Source of the DNA: Paracoccus marinus
GTDB lineage: Bacteria; Pseudomonadota; Alphaproteobacteria; Rhodobacterales; Rhodobacteraceae
Length of the DNA stretch: 64,000 nucleotides
Direction of reading: 5' to 3'
Assembly (NCBI RefSeq): GCF_007018965.1
Contig: NZ_VJYZ01000033.1
Location: 310,001 to 374,000 of the forward strand
Shown here: in pieces, positions 49,146 to 59,579 of the stretch
How the letters are laid out: each line of letters begins with the position of its first letter
Numbering within the stretch: the stretch's first letter is position 1
The notes under the pieces: model-generated
The model's database searches: none
What the model saw: only the letters and a program-made list of their open reading frames with translations
Told to the model about the DNA's origin: nothing
Made by a program: the position numbers and the translations under genes

Positions 49146-52100
49146 TCTCCCGCGGCATGGCTCTTGCCGTTTACCTGCACGCTCAACTCGCCCGCCGCAT
49201 CGCGGGTGACCTCGATTCGCGCGTTGCGGCCCTCGACGTTCAGCGTTGCCGTGAAGCCGGGCCAGTTCGGGGGCAGGCTCGGGTCCACGGCAAAGCCGTT
49301 CTCGCGGCGCTGGATGCCCAGGATGCCCTCGACGGCCGCGCGGTACATCCAGCCGGCCGAGCCCGTGTACCAGGTCCAGCCGCCGCGGCCCAGCTTGTCG
49401 CGGCCGGCATAGATGTCGGCCACCGCCACGTAGGGTTCCACCCGGTAGGTATCGGCCGACCGCTGGTCCGAGGAATGCGAGATCGGGTTGATTGCGTCGA
49501 ACAGCCGGTGGGCGCGCTGCCCGTCGCCGCTGCGGCCGAGCGCGTAGACCATCCACATGGCCGCGTGGGTGTACTGGCCGCCATTCTCGCGCACGCCCGG
49601 CGGATAGGCCTTGATATAGCCCGGCTCGACGTTCGAGCGCGAGAAGGGCGGGGTGAACAGCTTGATCAGCCCGGCCTCGCGGTCGAACAGCTGCTCGAGC
49701 GCCGCGTTCACGCCCATGGCCGCACGGTCGGGCCGCCCGGCGCCCGACAAAAGCGCCCAGCTTTGCGCGATGGAATCGATTCGGCATTCCTCGCTTTCCG
49801 CCGACCCCAGCGGGGTTCCGTCGTCGAAATAGCCGCGCCGGTACCATGCGCCGTCCCAGCCCGACCGGTCGAGCGCCGCCGCGACCGCGTTGCGGTGCGC
49901 GACCCAGGCGTCGGCGCGCGCGTTATCGCCCCGCGCCCGCGCGAGCGGCGCGAAGGCGTCGATCGTCGCGCACAGGAACCAGCCCAGCCACACGCTTTCG
50001 CCGCGCCCTTCCTCGCCCACGCGGTTCATCCCGTCGTTCCAGTCGCCGCCGAGGATCAGCGGCAGGCCGCGTTCGCCGGTCCGCGCCATGGCGAGGTCCA
50101 GCGCCCGCGCGCAGTGCTCGTAGAACGGCGCCGTCTCGCCCGACGGGCGCGGCGTCATGAACTGGTCGTGCTGGCCCGGCTCAAGCGGCGGGCCGGCGAT
50201 GAACTCGACCGGCTCGTCCAGCAGCGCGGTGTCGCCGGTGGCGGCGACGTACTGCGCGGTCACGTTCCCCAGCCACACCACGTCGTCCGAAATCATCGTC
50301 CTAACGCCCGCCCCCGACCGCGGCAGCCACCAGTGCTGCACGTCGCCTTCGGGGAACTGGCGCGAGGCGGCGTTCAGAAGCTGGCGCCGGCACAGGCTCG
50401 GGTCCTGCAACAGCATCGCGGCCGTGTCCTGCAACTGGTCGCGGAAGCCGAATGCGCCCGATGCCTGGTAAAAGCCCGTGCGCGACCTGATCCGGCACCC
50501 CAGCGCCTGATAAGGCAGCCACGCGTTCACCATCAGGTCGAGCTTCGGATCGGGCGTCTTGACCTGCAGGCTGCCGAGGATCCGGTCCCATCCGTCGCGC
50601 ATCGCGCCAAGGCCGCGATCGGCCGCGCCCGCCGCCCGTGTCGCATCGAGCGTTCCGGGCAGGGTCTCGGCCGTTCCCTCGGCCAGGATGATCGTCGTTT
50701 CGGCGCTTTCGCCGGGCGCGAGGTTCAGGGTCCAGCGGATGCCGGCGCCGGGATCGCCGTCGGTCGCAAGCTCGGGACCGCTGCGCTGCGCGGGCCAGCG
50801 GTCCAGCGCCGCCGGCCGCGACATCGACCCGTGCCGCCCAAGGAAGCCGGTGCGCGAGGCGGTGCAGGCGTCGACTGGACGGTCGCACGACAAGGCGATG
50901 CTGCGGTCCGAGAAATCGGCCGAAAAGGGGTTCCGCGCCACGACGGCCGCGTTTTCCGCATCGAAATGCGCGCGGATCATGGGCGCCGAGCGCGAGCGGT
51001 CGTTGCCCAGCACCAGTTCGACGAAGGCCGCCCCCTGCAGGCGCAGGCGCCGCGTCGTGCGGTTGCGGACGGTCAGCCGCGTCAGCCGCGCCGGGTGCCC
51101 GTCGGCCAGCGTCATCACCGCCTCGACCGCGACCCAGCCGTGATCGGCGCTGAAGCGGGAATAGCCGACGCCGTGCGCGCTTTCGTAGATCGCCCCATCA
51201 TTGGCGGCGAGCGCGAGGAACGGCGTGGCCACGCGGCCCGTGTCCGGGTCGTGGATCCAGATGCCTTCGCCGGCGGGGTTCAGCAGCGGGTCGTTCGACC
51301 ACGGCGAGATCTGGAAATCGCGCGAGTTCACGGCCCAGGAATAGGGCGCCCCTTCGGCCGAGACGTGGAAGCCGAAGTCGTCGCGCGCGATCACGTTGAT
51401 CCATGGGTGCGGCGTCTGCCGGTCGGGCGTCGTCCGCACGACGTATTCGCGCCCGTCCGGCGAAAAGCCGCCGTAGCCGTTCCAGAAGTCCAGCTGCGAC
51501 TGCGAGGCGGGCGCGGGCTTGGGATCGTCGGGCAGGGGGCGGCGGGCCGGGGTGGACCGCTCGGCCGGGGTGGGCGCGTTCTCGGCGTTGGCGAGGCGCT
51601 CGATCTGGTCGGCCAGACGCCCGTTGCGGGTGTGCAGCACGATCCGCGCGCAGGCCAGCAGCGTCTCGAACGACTGCGACGACAGCTGGTCGCGCCTGAT
51701 CGCGTGCAGATGGCAGTGGACGCCGCGCTGCGGCTCGGCCGCCTCGATCATGGATTGCAGCTGGTGCTGCAGGTCCTGAATGTAGCTCGTCGCCCGCTCG
51801 TTCAGCACCACGACGTCGTGGGCCACGCCGCGCGCGCGGAGGAACTGGTGCATCCGCAGCGCCTGGCGGACGATCGGCAGGTCGCCCTCGTCGTCGATGC
51901 GGATCAGGATGATCGGGTCGTCGCCCGAAATCCCCATCGGCCACAGCGCCGATTGCGGCCCCATCCGCCCGTCCGCGCCGCCGTCCAGCGCGAGCCGCAT
52001 GTCGGGCCAGATCAGCAGCGCGGCGAAGCGGCGGAACAGCCGCGCATCCTCAAGCGTGACGCCCAGGTGGCGCAGCTGCACCTGCGAATAGGTCCAGGCA

Positions 52101-55100
52101 AGGCGCAGCTCGTTGTCGAACACCTCGGGGCGGACATAGTGGGACGCGAGCCGGTCGCGTTCCTCGGCGCTGCCCGCGACAAGCGTCCAGAAGGTCAGCG
52201 ACACGGTCTTGCCCGCGGGCACCCTGATCCGGCGGCGGATCGCGAAGCAAGGGTCCATCGTGTAGCCCTGACCGCCGCGCAGCGCCGCGCCCGCGTCGAA
52301 GGCGGCGGCATCGGCCAGGCTGCGGCCGCGGCCGATAAAGGCGCGGCGGTCGGTTTCCGCCTCGGTCGCGGGCGTGCCCGCGCTGTTGGGGCCGGCGACC
52401 AGATGGGCGAAGAAGCGCGGCTTGCCCTTGGGGTCGCGCGGCTTTCGCTGCGCCACGATCAGCGCGCCGCCGTCGCGGATCTCGGTTTCCACGAACATCT
52501 TCGAAAAGGCGGGGTGGGTGCGGTCGGCGGCCGGGGCGTCCAGCACGATCTCGCCATAGGACGTGATCTCGATCGTGCGGTCGCTGCCCGAGCGGTTGCG
52601 CAGCGTCAGCCGGCGGCCGTCGGCGTCTGCGTCGGTCGCGGCGATCACCTCGAGCCGGCTTTCGATCGCGTTCGCGGTCTTGAAGAACTCGGCCTTGTGG
52701 TCCGAGAACATGGTCGAGGACCGCTCGTTCTCGGTCGAGCAGGGGCCCGACGTCGCGGACCACCATTCGTTCGACTTGGCGTCGCGCATCATGACGTAGA
52801 TGCCGCCGTCGTCGCGGGTCGGATCGGGCGACCAGCGGTTGATCGCCATGTCGCCCAGCATCGACCGCCCGGCCCCGGTCGAGGACACGAGGGTCGAGAA
52901 CTTGCCGTTCGAGATCAGCCCGACCTCGCGTTCGGCCCGGGCGGGGTCGTTCACGAAGGTCACGGTGTCGCCCGCGGCGACGCCGCTGCCCATGTCCACG
53001 TGCGACCGCGACGGCGAACGGGTCACCGGCACGATGTCGCGCGGGGATTTTTCCTGCAGCATCAGTTCGGACGCGCGCACCACCGGATCGTCGTGGAAGC
53101 GGTCGCGGTGGATGCCGTCGAGGACGGCGTTGGTGATCGCGAGGATCGACATGCCGTGGTGGTGCGCCATCACGTTGCGGACGACCGAATGGTGGATGCC
53201 GTCGCGCAGCCGCGAGCGGGTGAAATCGACCGCGTCGTAAAAGCCGTGCGGCCCCTCGGCCCCGATCGCGCGCAGCGCGGCAAGGTTCTTGAGCGCCGCC
53301 TGCGGGCGCAGCTGCGCCGCCATGATCGACGCGTAGGGCGCGACAACCTGATCGTTCCCCGATCGTTTCAGCGCAAGCGCGGGCACGCCGAAGGCGTAGT
53401 ACTGGTAGTTCATGTCGCGGTCGCGGGCGTTGAACGCGCTTTCCGACACCCCCCACGGGATGTTGCGCGCCCGGCCCCAGTCGATGTGGACATCGACCGC
53501 CATCTGGTTCGAGGCGTTCAGGATCCCGCCCTGGCGTTCCTTCAGCAGAAGCGGCGGCATCAGGTATTCGAACATGCAGCCCGACCACGACAGCAGCGCG
53601 CCTTCGCCGCCGATATTGGCGAAGGGGCGACCCAGACGGCGCCAGTGTTCCTGCCGCAGGTCGCCCTTGGCGACGGCCAGGAACGAGGTCAGCCGCGCCT
53701 CGGACGCGAGCAGGTCGTAGCAGGATTCGTCCAGCTGCTCGTCGTCCGGGCGGTAGCCCACCGACAAAAGCATCTTGTCGGGATCGACCAGCATGGCGAA
53801 GTCCATCTCGAACGCGAGCATCCGCGCGCGTTCCGCCATCAGCCCGACCCGCAACGCAAAGGTCTGAAGCGCGTCGCGGCCTTCGGACAGGGGTTGCAGC
53901 ACGTCGTCGCAGTGGCGCACCAGCGCCCGCGACCAGTGCGCGACCTCGGCCCCCTCGTCGCCCGGCAGGCTGCCGGCAAGGTCGGCCGCAAGGCGGTCGA
54001 TATCGGCCGCAAGCGTCCGCAGCTGCCCCTGCGCCAGCGTCCCCCGGCCGCGCTGGGCCGAGATCTGTTGCAGCGCCACGGCAAACCCCGCCACCGCCGT
54101 GTCGAGCGACTGGCGCAACTCGCGCAGCGCGCGCTGAGGCTCGGGCAGCGCCGCGATCCGGGTCCGCAGGACGCCCAGCGTGTCGGCGATGCCGCGCGTG
54201 CGGGGCTGGCGGATCGCCGCCGCCTCGCTGGCCCAGCCGCGCAGGCCCGACGCCAGCGCCACCAGCGCGCCCGCAAGGTTGCCGCTGTCCACCGACGAGA
54301 TATAGGGCTGCGGCAGCACCGTCAGCGTGCGGGTGTCATACCAGTTGAAGTAGTGGCCGCGGAACCGGGCCATCCGCTCCATCGTGGCAAGGGTCGCGTC
54401 GATCCGCTTCAGCGCCGTCTCGACCCCGATCCAGCCGAGGTCGCGGGCCGACATCACCGACAGCAGATACAGGCCGATATTGGTGGGCGAGGTCCGTTCC
54501 GCCAGCTTCGGCGCGGGCGTTTCCTGAAAGTTGTCTGGCGGCAGGTGGTTGGTGTCGGGGCCGACGAAATCCTCGAAGAAGCGCCAGGTCAGGCGGCCGA
54601 TGCGGCGCAGCGCGGCCTCGTCCTCGTCGGTCAGGTTCAGGCGGTCTTGCGTTTCCAGCGGGCGTGAGGCGCTGAACATGATGAACGGCGCGGCGATCCA
54701 CAGGCCGCACAGGATCAGCGCCACCGGCAGCGCGATGGGGTTCACGATCGCGGTGGCGATCAGCGCGGCCACGCCGATGGCGACCGATCCGGCCATCCCG
54801 CGATAGCTGTTCGTCAGGCTTGCCGGGCCGCGCCCGGCCTCGCGCGCGGGCGTCCATTCCAGCAGGTGCTTGCGGCTGACCGCCAGCCGCCACAGCGTGC
54901 GCCCGATCGCATCGACCGAACGGACGGCGCGGTGCGCCATCGTGGTGACGATCAGGCCAAGTTCGGTCACGTAGTTGCGCGCGTCGCGCAGCATCAGCCG
55001 CAACTGGTGCCGGACCGAGATGCCGTGCTGGCCCGTCATGATCTTCAGGTCCACCTGCAGGATCGCGACGAGCGCCAGCAGCAGGACCAGAAGTCCCTGC

Positions 55101-57610
55101 CAGATCAGCGGCCACGCGGCGGGCAGCGTCAGCCAGCCCGCGACCGACGACGCGACAAAGGCGGGCGCCAGCAGGCTGCGGCGCAGGTTGTCGAGCATCT
55201 TGAACCGGCCGAGCCCATCGAGCCCGTTCCGCGGGTTGAAGATGAACGGCAGCAGTTGCCAGTCGCCGCGGATCCAGCGGTGCTGGCGGCTCGCCTCGGT
55301 CGCGTAGCGCAGGGGAAAGTCCTCGACGACCTCGACGTCGGTGACGAGGGCCGCGCGGGCAAGGCTGCCTTCCAGCAGGTCGTGGCTCAGGACCGCGTTC
55401 TCGGGCATGCGGCCGGCGCCCGCGCGCTCGAACGCGTCCACGTCGTAGATGCCCTTGCCGGTGAAGCTGCCGACATCGAACAGGTCCTGATACAGGTCCG
55501 AGACGGTAAAGACGTAGGGGTCGAGGCCCCGGTTCGCCGAAAACACGCGCTGGAACACGGACGCGTCCGCGCCGGTCGTAAGCGACGGCGTCACGCGCGG
55601 CTGCATGATCGCGTGCCCGCGCACGACGACGCCGTCGGCGCGGTGGACCGGACGGTTGACCGGGTGCGCCATCTTGCCCGCAAGGGTGGACACGGCGTCG
55701 CGGGGCAGGCGGGTGTCGCTGTCCAGCGTCACGACGTAGCGGATCCCTTCGGGCGGGATCGGCCCGGTGGGGATGAAGCTGGTGGTGGTGGCGTCGCGCA
55801 GTAGCGCGTTCAGTTCGGCCAGCTTGCCGCGCTTGCGTTCCCACCCCATCCACACGCCTTCGGCCGGGTTCCACAGCCGGCGCCGGTGCAGCAGGAAGAA
55901 CCGCCGCACGCCGCCGTGGCTGTAGCGGTCGGCCAGCCCCTCGATCCGCTTGACGGCGTGGTCCAGCAGGCGCTCGTCGTCGGGTAGCTCCTCGGTCGGG
56001 GCGTCGCGCCAGTCGGTCAGAAGCGCGAAGCTGACCGCGCCAAGCGGGTTGGCGAGATAGTGGGATTCCAGCATCTCGGCCAGTTCGTCGATCGCGTCGA
56101 TGCTGGTCAGCATGCCGGGGATCACGACGAGCGTGCGCGCGTCCTCGGGCACGCCCATGCGGAAGTCGAAGGCGGGAAGGCGCTTGGGCGGGACCGACCG
56201 AGCGGTCACGAACGACACCAGCCGCATCGCGGTTTCCGACGCGACCAACGCGCCGCTCAGGCCCAGAACGGCCAGCACCCAGGTCGGCAGGCGGTCGGTC
56301 GGCAGCGCAGCCATCAACGCCCAGACCAGCAGCGCGGTGACGCCTAGTATCGCGGCGACCAGCCCCCAGATACCGGTGGTCCCGACGGACCGCCCGACCT
56401 GTTCGCGCCAGCGCGGGCGATAGCCGCAGTCGGCCGCGAAGCGGTGCCGGTTCGCACCCACCAGCAGGTCGCCCAGCTCGACCGCGCCGCCGCCCTCACG
56501 GCCCTCGGCGCGCCCGCGCGCGACCGTCAGCAGCCGTTCGGCCACCGCCATCTCGGACAGGGGCGAGCGTCGGGCAATGCGCTCGATTGCGTTGCGGTAG
56601 CTGGTGCGGGTGGCCTGGTCGAGATGCGCGAACTCCCCCTCGCGCGCGAGGGCCGCGTCGATCAGGCTGACGCCCTCGAACCATTCCAGCCAGTCCACGT
56701 CGCCCATGCGGCGCAGGCTGCGCATGATGTTGCCCACGGTGACGTTGCCGGTGGACTGGCGGGCGTACTCCGCCTCGACCGCGCGGTCGGTGGACCCGGT
56801 GCGGCCCAGCAGGCGGTCGATTTCCTGCAGCGTGATCTGGCCGTTCGTGCCCGCGTCGCGCATCCGGTACAAAAGCTGCGCGGCGACCGTGTCGTCCTTC
56901 AGGAACCCGATCCGGCGGTGCAGGGCTGCACGGATCGTCGTCGCCCCGTCCAGCGTCGCCAGCTCGTCGGCAAGCTCGTTCGCGCGCTCGCGGCGTTCCC
57001 GGGCCAGGTTCACCCGGTCCGACAGGCGGCGCAGGTTCTCGACCAGCACGTAGCGCAGGAAGGTCGGCACCGCCCACAGCTCGGCCACGCCCAGCGGCAC
57101 CTCGGTCTGGTAGCCGCGCAGGAACTCGGACAGTGAGTGCGGCGAGATTTCCGAGTTGCTGAGCGCCACGTAATACCACGCGATCACCATGCTGCGCGGG
57201 GCCGATCCGCCCTGCGACAGGGCTACGCGGGGCAGGCGGCGCAGGAACTGGCCGTTGAAGCCGTTGCGCAGCTGGCGCAGGTTTTCCTCGACCATGTGGT
57301 GGTTGTCGATCAGCCATTCGGCCGCGGGCGTCACGTCCTCGCCGGCCTCGGCGTCGGCCACGGTGGCAAGGTAGTTGCCCCGGATCGCGTCCTGATTGTC
57401 GCGCAGGCGGGCGACCAGCCGATCGGTCGCGCCGTTGACCAGCGGGTGGTCGGTGCGCGCAAGCTCGCGCCCCGCTTCGAACAGAGAGCGGCCGGTCCAG
57501 ATGTCGAACCGGATCGGCGGGGGCAGGGTGCTGGCGGCGATGGTCGTCCGGCTGCCACGGGTGCCGCGGACGAAATCCGCCAGTCGGCCGAAGCCCGCTT
57601 GATCAACCAT
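49124..57610 (-). CDS. ndvB: Cyclic beta-1,2-glucan synthase-like giant protein (NdvB/Cgs family)
   Basis: 2828 aa, close to Cgs/NdvB of rhizobia and Brucella. N-terminal region: helical, no signal peptide, with 'WLIDNHHMVEENLRQLRNGF' near residue 100. Membrane helices near 410-460 ('VAAILGVTALLVWALMAALP') precede the glycosyltransferase 84 domain with 'YVVTLDSDTRLPRDA' (about 621) and 'RQHRWIRGDWQLLPFI' (about 777). More membrane helices lie near 815-970. The middle has a glycoamylase-like domain ('LLSWSGCMFEYLMPP' near 1345) that sets ring closure in the family. The C-terminus is a GH94 phosphorylase-like module ('ASGAFGFRDQLQDTAAM' near 2380, 'GGDWNDGMNRVGEEG' near 2520). It should polymerise UDP-glucose into cyclic glucan at the inner membrane. 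No transporter gene (ndvA) lies beside it. Confidence 0.9.
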   Translation of the reverse strand: MVDQAGFGRLADFVRGTRGSRTTIAASTLPPPIRFDIWTGRSLFEAGRELARTDHPLVNGATDRLVARLRDNQDAIRGNYLATVADAEAGEDVTPAAEWLIDNHHMVEENLRQLRNGFNGQFLRRLPRVALSQGGSAPRSMVIAWYYVALSNSEISPHSLSEFLRGYQTEVPLGVAELWAVPTFLRYVLVENLRRLSDRVNLARERRERANELADELATLDGATTIRAALHRRIGFLKDDTVAAQLLYRMRDAGTNGQITLQEIDRLLGRTGSTDRAVEAEYARQSTGNVTVGNIMRSLRRMGDVDWLEWFEGVSLIDAALAREGEFAHLDQATRTSYRNAIERIARRSPLSEMAVAERLLTVARGRAEGREGGGAVELGDLLVGANRHRFAADCGYRPRWREQVGRSVGTTGIWGLVAAILGVTALLVWALMAALPTDRLPTWVLAVLGLSGALVASETAMRLVSFVTARSVPPKRLPAFDFRMGVPEDARTLVVIPGMLTSIDAIDELAEMLESHYLANPLGAVSFALLTDWRDAPTEELPDDERLLDHAVKRIEGLADRYSHGGVRRFFLLHRRRLWNPAEGVWMGWERKRGKLAELNALLRDATTTSFIPTGPIPPEGIRYVVTLDSDTRLPRDAVSTLAGKMAHPVNRPVHRADGVVVRGHAIMQPRVTPSLTTGADASVFQRVFSANRGLDPYVFTVSDLYQDLFDVGSFTGKGIYDVDAFERAGAGRMPENAVLSHDLLEGSLARAALVTDVEVVEDFPLRYATEASRQHRWIRGDWQLLPFIFNPRNGLDGLGRFKMLDNLRRSLLAPAFVASSVAGWLTLPAAWPLIWQGLLVLLLALVAILQVDLKIMTGQHGISVRHQLRLMLRDARNYVTELGLIVTTMAHRAVRSVDAIGRTLWRLAVSRKHLLEWTPAREAGRGPASLTNSYRGMAGSVAIGVAALIATAIVNPIALPVALILCGLWIAAPFIMFSASRPLETQDRLNLTDEDEAALRRIGRLTWRFFEDFVGPDTNHLPPDNFQETPAPKLAERTSPTNIGLYLLSVMSARDLGWIGVETALKRIDATLATMERMARFRGHYFNWYDTRTLTVLPQPYISSVDSGNLAGALVALASGLRGWASEAAAIRQPRTRGIADTLGVLRTRIAALPEPQRALRELRQSLDTAVAGFAVALQQISAQRGRGTLAQGQLRTLAADIDRLAADLAGSLPGDEGAEVAHWSRALVRHCDDVLQPLSEGRDALQTFALRVGLMAERARMLAFEMDFAMLVDPDKMLLSVGYRPDDEQLDESCYDLLASEARLTSFLAVAKGDLRQEHWRRLGRPFANIGGEGALLSWSGCMFEYLMPPLLLKERQGGILNASNQMAVDVHIDWGRARNIPWGVSESAFNARDRDMNYQYYAFGVPALALKRSGNDQVVAPYASIMAAQLRPQAALKNLAALRAIGAEGPHGFYDAVDFTRSRLRDGIHHSVVRNVMAHHHGMSILAITNAVLDGIHRDRFHDDPVVRASELMLQEKSPRDIVPVTRSPSRSHVDMGSGVAAGDTVTFVNDPARAEREVGLISNGKFSTLVSSTGAGRSMLGDMAINRWSPDPTRDDGGIYVMMRDAKSNEWWSATSGPCSTENERSSTMFSDHKAEFFKTANAIESRLEVIAATDADADGRRLTLRNRSGSDRTIEITSYGEIVLDAPAADRTHPAFSKMFVETEIRDGGALIVAQRKPRDPKGKPRFFAHLVAGPNSAGTPATEAETDRRAFIGRGRSLADAAAFDAGAALRGGQGYTMDPCFAIRRRIRVPAGKTVSLTFWTLVAGSAEERDRLASHYVRPEVFDNELRLAWTYSQVQLRHLGVTLEDARLFRRFAALLIWPDMRLALDGGADGRMGPQSALWPMGISGDDPIILIRIDDEGDLPIVRQALRMHQFLRARGVAHDVVVLNERATSYIQDLQHQLQSMIEAAEPQRGVHCHLHAIRRDQLSSQSFETLLACARIVLHTRNGRLADQIERLANAENAPTPAERSTPARRPLPDDPKPAPASQSQLDFWNGYGGFSPDGREYVVRTTPDRQTPHPWINVIARDDFGFHVSAEGAPYSWAVNSRDFQISPWSNDPLLNPAGEGIWIHDPDTGRVATPFLALAANDGAIYESAHGVGYSRFSADHGWVAVEAVMTLADGHPARLTRLTVRNRTTRRLRLQGAAFVELVLGNDRSRSAPMIRAHFDAENAAVVARNPFSADFSDRSIALSCDRPVDACTASRTGFLGRHGSMSRPAALDRWPAQRSGPELATDGDPGAGIRWTLNLAPGESAETTIILAEGTAETLPGTLDATRAAGAADRGLGAMRDGWDRILGSLQVKTPDPKLDLMVNAWLPYQALGCRIRSRTGFYQASGAFGFRDQLQDTAAMLLQDPSLCRRQLLNAASRQFPEGDVQHWWLPRSGAGVRTMISDDVVWLGNVTAQYVAATGDTALLDEPVEFIAGPPLEPGQHDQFMTPRPSGETAPFYEHCARALDLAMARTGERGLPLILGGDWNDGMNRVGEEGRGESVWLGWFLCATIDAFAPLARARGDNARADAWVAHRNAVAAALDRSGWDGAWYRRGYFDDGTPLGSAESEECRIDSIAQSWALLSGAGRPDRAAMGVNAALEQLFDREAGLIKLFTPPFSRSNVEPGYIKAYPPGVRENGGQYTHAAMWMVYALGRSGDGQRAHRLFDAINPISHSSDQRSADTYRVEPYVAVADIYAGRDKLGRGGWTWYTGSAGWMYRAAVEGILGIQRRENGFAVDPSLPPNWPGFTATLNVEGRNARIEVTRDAAGELSVQVNGKSHAAGELVRIET

Positions 57611-57715
57611 GTTCCGAATCCCGCCTGAAAGTTCGCGCCGAACCTACGGACTGGGTCAAACAGCGGCAAGGCGATCACGGGCCAACGCGTGGGGGTCGCG
57701 CCGGGTTCGCGCGCC

Positions 57716-58807
57716 TCAGGCCGCGATCACGTCCTGCGCGCGGAACGTGGCGTCCAGAAGGACCAGCGGCGTCGCTGCGCCCTCGCGGATCGCCCAGTCG
57801 GTCAGGCCGATGCAGCGCGCCGGGTTCCGCGCCGCCATGTCGAGCGCGGCGCGCGCGCCCGCGATCCCGGCCATCCGCGCCACCGCCTCGTCCATCGCCA
57901 GATGCGCGCCGGCCAGTTGCCCGTCGGGCCCGACCAGCCGCCCGCCCTCGCGCCGCATCGGGCGGCCGTCGATCTCGAACGCGTCGATGTCGGTGCCCAG
58001 CGTCAGCATCGCGTCGGTGACGAGGCACAGCCGGTCCGGCAGGCAGCGCGCGGCAAGCGCGAGGTTGCCTTGGTGGACGTGGATGCCGTCGGCGATGATG
58101 CCCGCATACAGCCCTGCCAGCGCCTGCCCGATCACGCCGGGCGCGCGTCCGGCCAGCGGCTCCATCGCGTTGTAGAGATGGGTCACGCCCGACAGCCCTT
58201 CGTCGCGGGCGCGGGCCATGTCCTCCCATGTCGCGACGGTGTGGCCGGCAAATACAATCCAGCCCGCCGCCGTCAGCCGCGCGACGGCGCCGGGGGGCGC
58301 GTTCTCGGGCGCGATGGTGATCAGCCGGATCCCCTGCCGAAAGCCGCAAAGCACGTCGAGGTCGTCGTCGGTCATCGGCCGGATGTGGCGCGGGTCGTGG
58401 ACGCCCTTGCGCGCGACGTTCAGGAACGGCCCTTCCAGATGCACGCCGACGATGCCGGGGACGCGCGCGTCCAGCGCGCGGGCCACCGCATCCAGCGCGT
58501 GTCGGAACGACTGCCCCGCCGCGGTGATGAAGGTGGGCAGGATCGCCGCGGTGCCGCCCTGGCGGGCCGCCGCGGCCACAGTGGCCAGTGCATCGACCGT
58601 CGGCGTCTCGTTGAACTGCACCCCGCCGCCGCCGTTGATCTGGATGTCCACGAAGGCGGGCGCCACGATCGCGGCCGAGCGGTCGGCGTCCGCAGCCGTG
58701 CCCGGTCCGATCCCGGTGATCCGGCCGCCCGCGACCGTGACGACGCGGTCGGCGACCAGCCCGTCGGGCAGCAGGGCGTGGGCGGCGTGGATGCGCAGTT
58801 CAGACAA
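57716..58807 (-). CDS. nagA: N-acetylglucosamine-6-phosphate deacetylase
   Basis: 363 aa amidohydrolase that removes acetyl from GlcNAc-6-P. Signatures: 'PAFVDIQINGGGGVQFNE', 'GVHLEGPFLNVARKGVHD' (metal Glu), 'AGHTVATWEDM', 'GVTHLYNAMEPLAGR' (metal His residues) and 'LVTDAMLTLGTD' (catalytic Asp). The TTG start at 58807 overlaps the nagB stop, consistent with coupling. A longer frame to 58882 lies inside nagB. It is the last gene of an amino-sugar operon. Confidence 0.92.
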   Translation of the reverse strand: MSELRIHAAHALLPDGLVADRVVTVAGGRITGIGPGTAADADRSAAIVAPAFVDIQINGGGGVQFNETPTVDALATVAAAARQGGTAAILPTFITAAGQSFRHALDAVARALDARVPGIVGVHLEGPFLNVARKGVHDPRHIRPMTDDDLDVLCGFRQGIRLITIAPENAPPGAVARLTAAGWIVFAGHTVATWEDMARARDEGLSGVTHLYNAMEPLAGRAPGVIGQALAGLYAGIIADGIHVHQGNLALAARCLPDRLCLVTDAMLTLGTDIDAFEIDGRPMRREGGRLVGPDGQLAGAHLAMDEAVARMAGIAGARAALDMAARNPARCIGLTDWAIREGAATPLVLLDATFRAQDVIAA

Positions 58808-59579
58808 CGGCCGGGGCTCCGTCGGGGTGGACGGTGAAGTAGTATTCGCGCAGTTCCAGATCGGACGCGGCCGCCTGGTCAAGGATCAGCGTCGCGTGGC
58901 GGTGCATCTGAAGGACGCTCGCAGGGGTGAACGCCGACACCGGCCCTTCGATCGCGGCCCGGACGGCGGGCGCCTTTTCCTTGCCGAAGGCCAGCAGCAG
59001 CACCTCGCGCGCGTCCAGGATCGAGGCGAGGCCCATGGTGATCGCGTAGGTCGGCGGTTCTTCCCCCGGCCCGAAAAAGCGGGCGTTGGCGGCCCGCGTG
59101 CTTTCGGTCAGCGTCTTGACGCGGGTGCGCGAGCACAGCGAGCTAGTCGGTTCGTTGAAGCCGATATGCCCGTTGCGGCCGATCCCCAGCAGCTGCAGGT
59201 CGATGCCGCCGGCGGCCACGATCCGCGCCTCGTAGGCGTCGGCTTCGGCGTGGGGGTCGGGGGCGCTGCCGTCGGGCAGGGCCGTCGCACCCGGCGCGAA
59301 GTCGACATGCCCGAACAGGTGCTGGTCCATGTAGCTGTGATAGGACTGCGGATGCGACGGGGCGAGGCCGACATATTCGTCGAGGTTGAAGCTTTTCGCC
59401 CGCGCGAACGACAGCCGCCCTTCCCGGTGGCGGCTGACCAGTTCCGCATACAGCGGCTCCATCGTGCCGCCTGTCGCAAGGCCGAGGACCCCGTCGGGAC
59501 GGCGCATCACGCTGTCGCAGATCATCTCGGCGGCGCGGCGGGTGCCGGCGGCCCGGTCTTGCAGGATCAGGATCTTCAT
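58800..59579 (-). CDS. nagB: Glucosamine-6-phosphate deaminase
   Basis: 259 aa. Converts glucosamine-6-P to fructose-6-P and ammonia. 'LATGGTMEPLYAEL', 'SFNLDEYVGLAPSHPQSYH' (catalytic Asp) and 'LGIGRNGHIGFNEPTSS' with 'RTRVKTLT' are NagB motifs. It overlaps nagA at its stop and its ATG overlaps the DppF-like stop (ATGA). Confidence 0.95.
   Translation of the reverse strand: MKILILQDRAAGTRRAAEMICDSVMRRPDGVLGLATGGTMEPLYAELVSRHREGRLSFARAKSFNLDEYVGLAPSHPQSYHSYMDQHLFGHVDFAPGATALPDGSAPDPHAEADAYEARIVAAGGIDLQLLGIGRNGHIGFNEPTSSLCSRTRVKTLTESTRAANARFFGPGEEPPTYAITMGLASILDAREVLLLAFGKEKAPAVRAAIEGPVSAFTPASVLQMHRHATLILDQAAASDLELREYYFTVHPDGAPAVV

Noticed and set aside
48887..54667. 1926-codon plus-strand frame opposite the glucan synthase
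   Set aside because: The minus strand has GT84 and GH94 motifs; the plus frame has none and begins inside a repeat.
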